DNA of 5,413 bases, taken from Verrucomicrobiota bacterium (lineage in GTDB: Bacteria; Verrucomicrobiota; Verrucomicrobiia; Limisphaerales; UBA1096). Made by a program: the position numbers and the translations under genes. The notes beneath the pieces are model-generated. The model saw nothing but the letters and a program-made list of their open reading frames with translations, did no database searches and had not been told where the DNA came from. The stretch covers positions 1-5,413 of the forward strand of contig DQOE01000137.1 in NCBI GenBank assembly GCA_015658765.1, read 5' to 3'. Each line of letters begins with the position of its first letter. The first letter of the stretch is position 1. This document shows positions 1 through 5,413 of the stretch, piece by piece.

Positions 1-2508
1 GCGAAGGTTTATCACGACACGATTCATGTCGTCACGAGGGACGGCGACGGCTACTCGATCGCCGAGGCCAAGGCCAAACTCCCCCGCACACTGGGCTACG
101 GCATCTCGGTCCCGACGGCCGACGGCGTGCTGTGCATCGGCGGCGAGTGGCGCGAGGGCGGCGTCACGCATCGCTCGGCCAAGGTGTTCGCGCTTGGCCG
201 AGCGGATGGACAAGTTGTCATCGATGAAAAATACCCGGCGCTACCCAAGGGCACGACGGCGTCCGCCGGAGCGTTGGTCGGTGAGACAGTTTACGTCGCC
301 GGCGGCGACAGCGGCGATGGGGCGACGAAAAACTTTTGGGCGCTCGACTTGGCCAAGCGCGGTGCTGCCGACTTCGGCTGGGTCACGTTACCGCCATGGG
401 ACGGCCCGGCGCGGACGCACTTGCTCGCCAGCGCGCAACACGACGGGGCCACGGACTGCCTCTACATTTTCAGCGGCCGAATGAAGGACGGCGACGGTCA
501 CTGGCGCATGCTCGGCGACGCCCACAAGTTCAACCCCAAGAGCGGCGAGTGGAAAAAAATTCACGACATCCTGCCAAGTGGCGACGGACAACCGCGCTGC
601 GTGATGGCCGGCACGGTGGCCCCGATCGGCGCAAATCAGTTGCTTGTTTTCGGCGGCGCAAACGGCAAGCGTTTCATCACGCTCACCGGCTTGGCCGAAC
701 AAATCGCCGCCGCCGAAGCCGCAGGCAATACGGCGGCGGCAGCGACCCTCAAAGCGGAGCAACAAAAAATTCAGGACACTCACATCGGCTTCAGCCGCGA
801 CGTGTTGCTGTACAACACGGTGACCGATCGCTGGACGCGGTTTGCTGATTTCACGCAGGACTCCCGCAGCGCCACCGCGCCCGGCGCAACGGAGCGCGTG
901 GCCACCGGCAGCCCCGTCACGACGACGGCGGTGTCGTGGGGCGGCTCGATCGTTATCCCCTCCGGCGAGAGCAGCCCGGGCATCCGCACGCCCAACATTT
1001 GGAAGATCGACTTGGCCAAGCCGGAGCAGACCTTCGGCACGGTCAACTGGATTGTGCTGGCTTGTTACATGGCCGTGCTCGTCGGGATGGGCTTTTGGTT
1101 TTCGCGCCGCAGCAAAACGGTCGACGACTATTTTGTCGCCGGCAAACGCGTCGTGTGGTGGGCGGCCGGCTTGAGTATTTTCTCGACGCAACTCAGCGCG
1201 ATCACGTTCCTCTCCATCCCGGCCAAGGCGTTCGGCACGAACTGGACGTGGTTTCTTCTCAACATGACGATCGTGCTGATGGTGCCGCTGATCGTTTATT
1301 GTTTCCTGCCGTTTTATCGTCGACTGAACATCACGAGCGTTTACGAATACCTCGAGATGCGTTTCAGCGGTGGCCTGCGAAAACTCGGCAGTGCCAGCTT
1401 CGCGGTGTTCCAATTGTGCCGGATGGGCATCGTCATCCTGCTGCCGGCGATGGCGCTCTCGGCGGTCACCGGCTGGGATGTGCGCTGGTGCATCGTCGCG
1501 ATGGGTGTGCTGAGCACGCTCTACACCGTGCTCGGCGGCATCGAGGCGGTGATCTGGACGGATGTGCTGCAAACGATCGTGTTGCTCGGCGGCGCGCTCG
1601 CGGCGTTGCTGATTATCGTCGGCCAAGTTGACGGCGGCTGGAGCGCGATTTTTCAATCCGCCAGCGTGCAGGGCAAACTCGACCTGGTGCAGACCGAGTG
1701 GGATTTCACCAAAAGCAGTGACACGATCTGGGTCATCATCATTGGCGGCATCTTCAGCCAAATCCTCAGCTACGGCACCGACCAGTCGGTGGTGCAGCGC
1801 TACCTCACCACGCCCACGGAGAAGGACGCCGCCAAGGCGATCTGGACCAACGGCCTGTTGAGCGTCCCGGCGACGCTGCTGTTTTTCTCCGTCGGCACGG
1901 CGCTCTTCGTTTACTTCCAGCAACAACCGGCGCAACTCGGAGCCATCGCGAAGGCGGATCAAATCTTCCCGCACTTCATCTTCCACCAAATGCCAAGCGG
2001 GTTGGCCGGGTTGGTGATCGCCGGCATTTTTGCAGCCGCGATGTCGAGCCTCGACTCAAGCATGCACTCCATCGCCACCGCCGTGACCACCGACTTTTTC
2101 TCCGGCGCAAAAACCGACAAAGCCAAGCTGCTCAAATTGGCCAAGTGGATCACGTTCGGGTTGGGCGTGTTGGGCACTGTCTCGGCGCTCATCATTGCCG
2201 CGCAAGACAACAAAAATCTTTGGGACACATTGATGGGTTACGTCGGCCTGATCCTCGGCACGCTGGGCGGACTTTTCACGCTGGCCATTTTCACGAGTCG
2301 CACCGCAAGCGTGCACGCGTGGATCGGCGTCATCGCCACTGCGGTCGCATTGTGGTACGTGAAATTTCACACCGAAACCCACAGCCTGCTCTTCGGCGCG
2401 ATCGGCACCGTCACCTGTTTCGTCGTCGGTCTGCTCGCCAGCTACGCCCTCCCGGACAAGCCCAAAAACCTCGACGGCCTGACCTGGGCCAAGCGCAAGC
2501 CGGCTTGA
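1..2508 (+). CDS. Kelch-type N-acetylneuraminate mutarotase fused to sodium:solute symporter (5'-partial)
   Basis: The frame is open from base 1, so the N-terminus (probably a signal peptide and the first propeller strands) lies outside the window; a GTG at 127 is internal. In-window length is 835 residues, counted from base 1. Residues 1-340 form a kelch beta-propeller with glycine-pair strands at 44-49 (LCIGGE), 97-103 (VYVAGGD), 154-160 and 214-220 (LLVFGGA), and a kelch turn YNTVTDRW at 271-278. The helical insert at about 225-260 and SGESSPGIRTP at 321-331 match cyclically permuted NanM-like mutarotases. Residues 347-818 carry about 13 membrane helices of the SSS family, with the signatures DYFVAGKR (376-383), GTDQSVVQRYL (592-602) and AAAMSSLDSS (678-687), the last covering the Na2-site serines. 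By family, the propeller interconverts sialic acid anomers and the symporter imports the sugar with Na+. The exact substrate is inferred: related SSS proteins carry other sugars. No frameshift is seen at the domain junction. Confidence 0.9.
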   Translation, partial: AKVYHDTIHVVTRDGDGYSIAEAKAKLPRTLGYGISVPTADGVLCIGGEWREGGVTHRSAKVFALGRADGQVVIDEKYPALPKGTTASAGALVGETVYVAGGDSGDGATKNFWALDLAKRGAADFGWVTLPPWDGPARTHLLASAQHDGATDCLYIFSGRMKDGDGHWRMLGDAHKFNPKSGEWKKIHDILPSGDGQPRCVMAGTVAPIGANQLLVFGGANGKRFITLTGLAEQIAAAEAAGNTAAAATLKAEQQKIQDTHIGFSRDVLLYNTVTDRWTRFADFTQDSRSATAPGATERVATGSPVTTTAVSWGGSIVIPSGESSPGIRTPNIWKIDLAKPEQTFGTVNWIVLACYMAVLVGMGFWFSRRSKTVDDYFVAGKRVVWWAAGLSIFSTQLSAITFLSIPAKAFGTNWTWFLLNMTIVLMVPLIVYCFLPFYRRLNITSVYEYLEMRFSGGLRKLGSASFAVFQLCRMGIVILLPAMALSAVTGWDVRWCIVAMGVLSTLYTVLGGIEAVIWTDVLQTIVLLGGALAALLIIVGQVDGGWSAIFQSASVQGKLDLVQTEWDFTKSSDTIWVIIIGGIFSQILSYGTDQSVVQRYLTTPTEKDAAKAIWTNGLLSVPATLLFFSVGTALFVYFQQQPAQLGAIAKADQIFPHFIFHQMPSGLAGLVIAGIFAAAMSSLDSSMHSIATAVTTDFFSGAKTDKAKLLKLAKWITFGLGVLGTVSALIIAAQDNKNLWDTLMGYVGLILGTLGGLFTLAIFTSRTASVHAWIGVIATAVALWYVKFHTETHSLLFGAIGTVTCFVVGLLASYALPDKPKNLDGLTWAKRKPA

Positions 2509-2591
2509 CGATCCTGCCAAACGAAAACCAAGCGCTTGCAGGCGGACGTCGAGCTTTGAAACTTGGCTTCGCCGGATGGCTGGGGTAGGCA
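2509..2591. other. Short intergenic spacer with a 10-bp palindrome
   Basis: This is an 83-base gap between the symporter stop (TGA, 2506-2508) and the mpl start. It contains the perfect palindrome CAAGCGCTTG at 2529-2538 and a G-rich stretch just before mpl. I see no T-tracted terminator hairpin and no convincing promoter, so read-through from the symporter gene into mpl is possible. A short dispersed repeat cannot be ruled out without the rest of the genome. Confidence 0.4.
2582..2589 (+). promoter_or_regulatory. Possible ribosome binding site of mpl
   Basis: The run GGGGTAGG lies directly before the ATG at 2592. It is a loose purine-rich match to a Shine-Dalgarno sequence: GGGGT has 5 bases of spacing, while the AGG is too close at 2 bases. 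A second candidate, GGAAG at 2607-2611, stands 4 bases before an in-frame TTG at 2616. That alternative would remove the eight leading residues, which are not part of the Mpl family fold. Confidence 0.3.
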
Positions 2592-4013
2592 ATGGGCCTT
2601 TCCGCTGGAAGTGACTTGAGGCCCACCATCGAAAACGCACGCTCCATCCATTTCGTCGGCATTTGCGGCACCGCAATGGCCTCCGTCGCCGCGGCGCTGA
2701 AGGAGCGCGGCATCGCGGTCAGCGGCTCCGACCAGGGCATCTACCCGCCGATGTCCACCTTCCTCGAGGAGCGCGGCATCGCGGCCAAGCCGTTCGGCGA
2801 GGCCAACCTCGCGCACAAACCGGACTTGGTCGTCATCGGCAACGCCATCTCGCGCGGCAACCCCGAGGCCGAGTTCGCGCTCGATCAGAAGCTCAACTAC
2901 TGCTCGCTGCCGGAGTTGCTCAAGCACCAGTTCCTGCGCGGCAAACGCTCGCTCGTCGTCACCGGCACGCACGGCAAGACCACCACCGCGTCGCTGCTCG
3001 CATGGTTGCTCGATCATAACGGCCTCAACCCCAGCTTCCTCATCGGCGGCATCCCGAACAACCTTGGCCAAGGCGCGCGTTTCACCGACAGCGACTGGTT
3101 CGTGATTGAGGGCGACGAATACGACACCGCGTTTTTCGACAAGCGCAGCAAGTTCGTCCACTACCTCCCCGAGGCCGTCGTCATCAACAACCTCGAGTTC
3201 GATCATGCCGACATTTTTGGCAGCCTCGCCGAAATCCAAACTTCCTTTCAACGCCTCATCAACATCGTCCCGCGCAACGGCCTGCTCCTGGCCAACGGCG
3301 ACGACGCCAACCTCGAGCCGCTGCTCGGCATCGACCACTGCCCCGTGCGCCGCTTCGGCTTGGGCGGCGACTGCGACGACTTGGCCAGCGGCTTGGCCTA
3401 CAGCGAAAGCGGCTCCGAATTTCGGCTCGGCGACACGACGTTTTGCATCCCGATGGTCGGCGAACTCAATATCCGCAACGCCCTCGCCGCGCTGTTGCTG
3501 GCGCGCTACGCCGGACTCAACGACGTGCAGATTCAGTCCGGCCTCGACACGTTCGAGGGCATTCGGCGCCGAATGGAAATTCGCGGCGAAGCCGGCGGCG
3601 TGACCGTGATCGACGACTTCGCCCACCACCCCACCGCCATCCGTGAGACGCTCAAGGCGCTTGGCCAGCGATACCCCGGCCGGCGCGTCTGGGCGATTTT
3701 CGAGCCACGCAGCAACACCACCCGCCGCAACCATTTTCAGGCCGAACTCGCCGAGGCACTCCGCTTGGCCAAGCGCGTTGTCGTGGCGGGAATCGCGCGG
3801 CTCGAGCAAATACCCGCCGAAGAAAGACTCGATCCGGCCCGGCTGATGGAAGACATCCGCACCGCCGACACCGAGGCGGATTATATCCCCACCGCCGATG
3901 AGATCGTGGAACACGTCGTCGGTCAGGCGAAGGAAGGCGACATCCTCTGCGTCCTCAGCAACGGCGGCTTCGGCGGGATTCACCAAAAACTCCTCGACGC
4001 CCTCGCCAAGTAA
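2592..4013 (+). CDS. mpl: UDP-N-acetylmuramate:L-alanyl-gamma-D-glutamyl-meso-diaminopimelate ligase (murein peptide ligase)
   Basis: Mpl is a cytoplasmic, ATP-dependent Mur ligase. It joins the recycled tripeptide L-Ala-gamma-D-Glu-meso-DAP to UDP-MurNAc, bypassing MurC, MurD and MurE. The 473 residues compare with about 457 in E. coli. The N-terminal Rossmann motif FVGICGTAM (21-29), followed by GSDQGIYPPMSTFLEERGI (45-63), is diagnostic of Mpl; MurC has GIGGIGMSG and lacks the YPPMST segment. The ATP P-loop is GTHGKTT (125-131, Lys129). The central domain shows EGDEYDTAFFDKRSKF (173-188) and NNLEFDHADIF (199-209). The C-terminal domain shows DDFAHHPTAI (341-350), EPRSNT (371-376) and SNGGFGG (456-462). 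All expected motifs are intact. About 18 residues precede the first beta strand, longer than usual, so the ATG at 2592 may be too early; a TTG at 2616 is the alternative. Mpl implies murein recycling and a DAP-type peptidoglycan. Its stop is 3 bases from that of the opposing gene. Confidence 0.95.
   Translation: MGLSAGSDLRPTIENARSIHFVGICGTAMASVAAALKERGIAVSGSDQGIYPPMSTFLEERGIAAKPFGEANLAHKPDLVVIGNAISRGNPEAEFALDQKLNYCSLPELLKHQFLRGKRSLVVTGTHGKTTTASLLAWLLDHNGLNPSFLIGGIPNNLGQGARFTDSDWFVIEGDEYDTAFFDKRSKFVHYLPEAVVINNLEFDHADIFGSLAEIQTSFQRLINIVPRNGLLLANGDDANLEPLLGIDHCPVRRFGLGGDCDDLASGLAYSESGSEFRLGDTTFCIPMVGELNIRNALAALLLARYAGLNDVQIQSGLDTFEGIRRRMEIRGEAGGVTVIDDFAHHPTAIRETLKALGQRYPGRRVWAIFEPRSNTTRRNHFQAELAEALRLAKRVVVAGIARLEQIPAEERLDPARLMEDIRTADTEADYIPTADEIVEHVVGQAKEGDILCVLSNGGFGGIHQKLLDALAK
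2593..2625 (+). repeat. Inverted repeat overlapping the mpl start codon
   Basis: TGGGCCT at 2593-2599 is the exact reverse complement of AGGCCCA at 2619-2625. Directly inside the left arm, TTCC (2600-2603) pairs with GGAA (2607-2610) around a 3-base loop. The whole can fold as an 11-bp stem with an 8-base bulge on the 3' side. In mRNA it would hold the last two bases of the ATG at 2592 and hide the GGAAG before TTG 2616. A regulatory role is inference; chance is possible in GC-rich sequence. Confidence 0.35.
2701..2784 (+). repeat. 18-bp direct repeat within mpl, 66 bases apart
   Basis: The same 18 bases occur at 2701-2718 and 2767-2784, in the same reading frame and 22 codons apart. Both copies encode Glu-Arg-Gly-Ile-Ala, at residues 38-42 and 60-64. 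They sit in the Rossmann domain on either side of the Mpl-specific YPPMST segment. Identity ends sharply on both sides, so this looks like a small internal duplication or coincidence of codon choice rather than a mobile repeat. Confidence 0.6.
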
Positions 4014-4016
4014 AAA

Positions 4017-4877
4017 CTATCGGCGGCGGATGCGGAATGTCGTGGAGCGCGAGCTCGGACGGTAGTAGTACGGCCGTTGATAACCCGGCACGGAGACGCG
4101 CGGCGTGAAGATGCTCTGCGGCTGGGAGCGAATGCTGCGGTTGATGGCCCTGACCGTGGAACCCTCCAGCAGCGAGTAGCGGTTGGTGTGCTTTTTCTGC
4201 GCTTCTTTATAGTACGGCTCGTTCCTGGCCATGTACACGCTGCCCTTCGGCGGCGCAGTGATGATCGTCGGCTTGCCAGCCACCGATCGCGGCGGCTGGG
4301 GCGGCTCGGCGGTTGCGGTTTGAAATGTGTTGCCGTGCAAACTCAGCGTCAACGGCACGCCGCCCGCCTCAATCCGCACCCGCCCGGCGGCGGCATCAAT
4401 GTCGAGCAGCCGAAGCGACCCGCCGGTGTCCCCCCGGTCAAGCGTGAAGTGGGCAGTGCGCACCGGATCGGTGGTGCGATCCACCTTGGCCACGCAGACC
4501 TTATACGCCCCGCGTAACCGATAAATGCCAGTCAGTTTGTAGTCGATGCCCTCGGGCAGCGTCGGCGCCTCGACGGCCTCGTATGTCTCCACTCGAAACT
4601 CCACGCCGTCGTCGTCGCCCGGGTAAGACACGGTCGCCGGTTTGCCGTCGCCCTCGAGCAATTGGCCAAGCGGTCGCCACTCGTTTTTGCCTTTTCTCGA
4701 GTAAACCTGATAGGCCAGGCCGCGCACGGTCTCGAACTCAAGCTGCACCGTCTCCCGCTTGGCCAACGGCACGGTGGCAGAACCTTGAGGCTTGGCCTCT
4801 TGGGCCTCGGTGCCCGGTGCCGCTGAAGCCGTTAACAGCCCCAAACCCGCCATGATACCAACAGCGATGGCTTTCAT
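4017..4877 (-). CDS. Secreted protein of unknown function with a basic Arg/Tyr/Ser-rich tail
   Basis: I do not recognise a named family. The 286-residue product starts with a signal peptide: MKAIAV, a hydrophobic core, and a likely cleavage near TASA (16-19). Residues 44-97 form a beta module (VQLEFETVRGLAYQVYS ... W ... FRVET) resembling the short fibronectin-III-like modules of secreted verrucomicrobial proteins. Residues 110-183 contain GSLRLLDID and GRVRIEAGGVPLTLSL, faintly like the beta-domain of GspC-type secretion proteins (weak resemblance only). From about 186 the chain is rich in proline, then basic and tyrosine/serine-rich, ending in RIRRR; it is probably disordered or binds an acidic polymer or envelope component. 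The ATG at 4877 is chosen for the signal peptide; the frame stays open further upstream, but only as antisense of the neighbouring dehydratase. No good Shine-Dalgarno is visible. The gene is convergent with mpl and divergent from the dehydratase. A single Cys (residue 128) argues against disulfides. Confidence 0.8.
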   Translation of the reverse strand: MKAIAVGIMAGLGLLTASAAPGTEAQEAKPQGSATVPLAKRETVQLEFETVRGLAYQVYSRKGKNEWRPLGQLLEGDGKPATVSYPGDDDGVEFRVETYEAVEAPTLPEGIDYKLTGIYRLRGAYKVCVAKVDRTTDPVRTAHFTLDRGDTGGSLRLLDIDAAAGRVRIEAGGVPLTLSLHGNTFQTATAEPPQPPRSVAGKPTIITAPPKGSVYMARNEPYYKEAQKKHTNRYSLLEGSTVRAINRSIRSQPQSIFTPRVSVPGYQRPYYYRPSSRSTTFRIRRR

Positions 4878-4967
4878 GAGTCGGAGGCTAGTCCTGCCAG
4901 ACCGATGGCGCAAGCCTTGTCCATTGCCAATCGCGGGGGCCGGGCATAGACTCGGCGCGGCCTTGGC
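4878..4967. other. Divergent intergenic region
   Basis: This 90-base spacer lies between two start codons facing away from each other, so it must serve as the upstream region of both. A sigma70-like promoter is visible rightward. Leftward, only poor -35/-10 candidates are seen. No operator-like palindrome stands out; GGCCG at 4938-4942 and CGGCC at 4958-4962 can pair, but the stem is only 5 bp. Confidence 0.5.
4924..4952 (+). promoter_or_regulatory. Possible sigma70-type promoter of the dehydratase gene
   Basis: TTGCCA at 4924-4929 matches the -35 consensus at 5 of 6 bases. TAGACT at 4947-4952 matches the -10 consensus at 4 of 6, with an optimal 17-base spacer. Transcription would start near 4959, leaving a leader of only about 8 bases before the ATG at 4968. 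That fits the absence of a Shine-Dalgarno there. The match is by eye and the phylum's own consensus may differ. Confidence 0.35.
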
Positions 4968-5413
4968 ATGAATGTTTCCGGCTCCACAATCCTGATCACC
5001 GGCGGCACCGGCTCCTTCGGAAACCGCGTCGCCGCCCACCTGCTCAAGCAGTCCCCTGCTCAGATTCGCATCTTCAGCCGCGACGAAAAGAAGCAGTGGG
5101 AGATGCAGCAGGCGTTCCCGCAGTTCCAATATCTCGTCGGCGACGTGCGCGAGGAGGCCCGCCTCGAGGAGGCCATGGCCGGCGTCGATCTCGTCTTCCA
5201 TGCCGCCGCCCTCAAGCACGTGCCGTCGTGCGAAAAATTTCCGTACGAGGCCTACAAGACAAACGTCGGCGGCTCGCATAACGCCTGCCGCACCGCCAGG
5301 GCCGCCGGGGTGAAAACCTTCGTCGCCCTCAGCACCGACAAGGCCGTCAAGCCGCTCAACGCCATGGGCACCAGCAAGGCGATGATGGAGAAACTCGTCT
5401 GCAGCCAAAACCA
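4968..5413 (+). CDS. UDP-N-acetylglucosamine 4,6-dehydratase, CapE/FnlA/WbjB type (3'-partial)
   Basis: This is an extended short-chain dehydrogenase/reductase, cut by the window end after 148 residues of an expected 330-350. By family it acts in the cytoplasm on UDP-GlcNAc with bound NAD(P), removing water across C4-C6 and usually inverting C5. That is the first step toward deoxy amino sugars such as L-FucNAc for capsule or O-antigen. The nucleotide-binding motif GGTGSFG is at 12-18. Next come IRIFSRDEKKQ (33-43), GDV (58-60), FHAAALKHVPSCE (77-89), KTNVGG (97-102) and LSTDKAV (121-127). The active-site region NAMGTSKAMMEK (131-142) has Met133 and Lys137 spaced as MxxxK, where most SDR enzymes have YxxxK. 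This, with PSCE, favours the CapE/FnlA/WbjB branch over PseB/FlaA1, which has YxxxK and lacks PSCE. The ATG at 4968 gives the expected short N-terminus; no Shine-Dalgarno is seen. Further polysaccharide genes probably follow downstream. Confidence 0.88.
   Translation, partial: MNVSGSTILITGGTGSFGNRVAAHLLKQSPAQIRIFSRDEKKQWEMQQAFPQFQYLVGDVREEARLEEAMAGVDLVFHAAALKHVPSCEKFPYEAYKTNVGGSHNACRTARAAGVKTFVALSTDKAVKPLNAMGTSKAMMEKLVCSQN

Larger units (their letters stand above)
349..4766. repeat. Seven copies of the palindrome TTGGCCAA
   Basis: Exact copies begin at 349, 1012, 2137, 3064, 3765, 4662 and 4759, all inside coding sequence: three in the fusion gene, two in mpl and two in the minus-strand gene. 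Five are read as Leu-Ala-Lys (TTG GCC AAG) and two as Leu-Gly-Gln (CTT GGC CAA). Single half sites (TTGGCC or GGCCAA) are also frequent. These are scattered words, not a tandem array. Confidence 0.6.

Noticed and set aside
127..129. GTG at 127 as the start of the fusion gene
   Set aside because: The frame is open to base 1, and residues before 127 (KVYHDTIHVV, KLPRTLGYGISV) fit the mutarotase fold, so the true start is upstream of the window.
388..1989. Long open frame antisense to the mutarotase-symporter gene
   Set aside because: Its translation is low-complexity, full of Arg, Ala, Asp and His, with no domain. The plus strand carries clear kelch and SSS motifs, so this is a GC-driven shadow.
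2442..3986. Long open frame antisense to mpl
   Set aside because: It is Val/Ala/Glu-rich with no recognisable motif and lies wholly over the well-supported mpl and the symporter 3' end. It is a mirror of third-position GC bias.
2592..4013. MurC instead of Mpl
   Set aside because: The GICGTAM and YPPMST motifs and DDFAHHP with EPRSNT are those of Mpl, not MurC.
3990..4035. Bidirectional terminator between the convergent genes
   Set aside because: Only a 4-bp CGCC/GGCG pairing with a 14-base loop could be found, with no T tract; too weak to call.
4878..4967. Leftward promoter for the secreted gene
   Set aside because: The best candidate on the minus strand, TTGCGC with a 17-base spacer and TAGCCT, matches only about half of each consensus hexamer.
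4878..5408. Upstream extension of the minus-strand secreted gene
   Set aside because: The frame stays open, but this part is antisense to the dehydratase and would place the clear signal peptide in the middle of the protein. The start at 4877 is preferred.

Overview
The window is GC-rich, roughly 60% or a little more by eye, and tightly packed with bacterial genes. Two are complete (mpl and a secreted protein of unknown function) and two are cut by the window edges (a mutarotase-symporter fusion at the left, a nucleotide-sugar dehydratase at the right). The best taxonomic guess is the Planctomycetes-Verrucomicrobia-Chlamydiae group, most likely Verrucomicrobiota. The reasons are the kelch-plus-SSS fusion, a short 'Y-x-V-x-S ... 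W' beta module typical of secreted verrucomicrobial proteins, and weak Shine-Dalgarno signals. No rRNA or other marker gene is present to confirm this.

Layout. Positions 1-2508 (+) hold one long reading frame, open at the window start. It fuses an N-terminal kelch beta-propeller of the cyclically permuted N-acetylneuraminate mutarotase type to a 13-helix sodium:solute symporter (SSS). After an 83-base gap, 2592-4013 (+) encodes Mpl, the ligase that recycles murein tripeptide onto UDP-MurNAc. Convergent with it and only 3 bases away, 4017-4877 (-) encodes a 286-residue secreted protein of unknown function with an Arg/Tyr/Ser-rich tail. A 90-base divergent spacer follows. At 4968-5413 (+) lies the first half of a UDP-GlcNAc 4,6-dehydratase of the CapE/FnlA/WbjB type, recognised by its MxxxK in place of YxxxK.

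How the genes fit together. The three recognisable genes all handle amino sugars: sialic-acid-type sugar capture and uptake, murein peptide recycling, and conversion of UDP-GlcNAc to a deoxy amino sugar for surface polysaccharide. They need not form one operon: the dehydratase appears to have its own promoter, and the secreted gene separates it from mpl. No mobile element, CRISPR array, tRNA or rRNA was seen.

Most worth a second look: the one-polypeptide mutarotase-transporter, whose charge pattern puts the propeller in the periplasm; seven copies of the palindrome TTGGCCAA spread over three genes on both strands; and an inverted repeat overlapping the mpl start codon.
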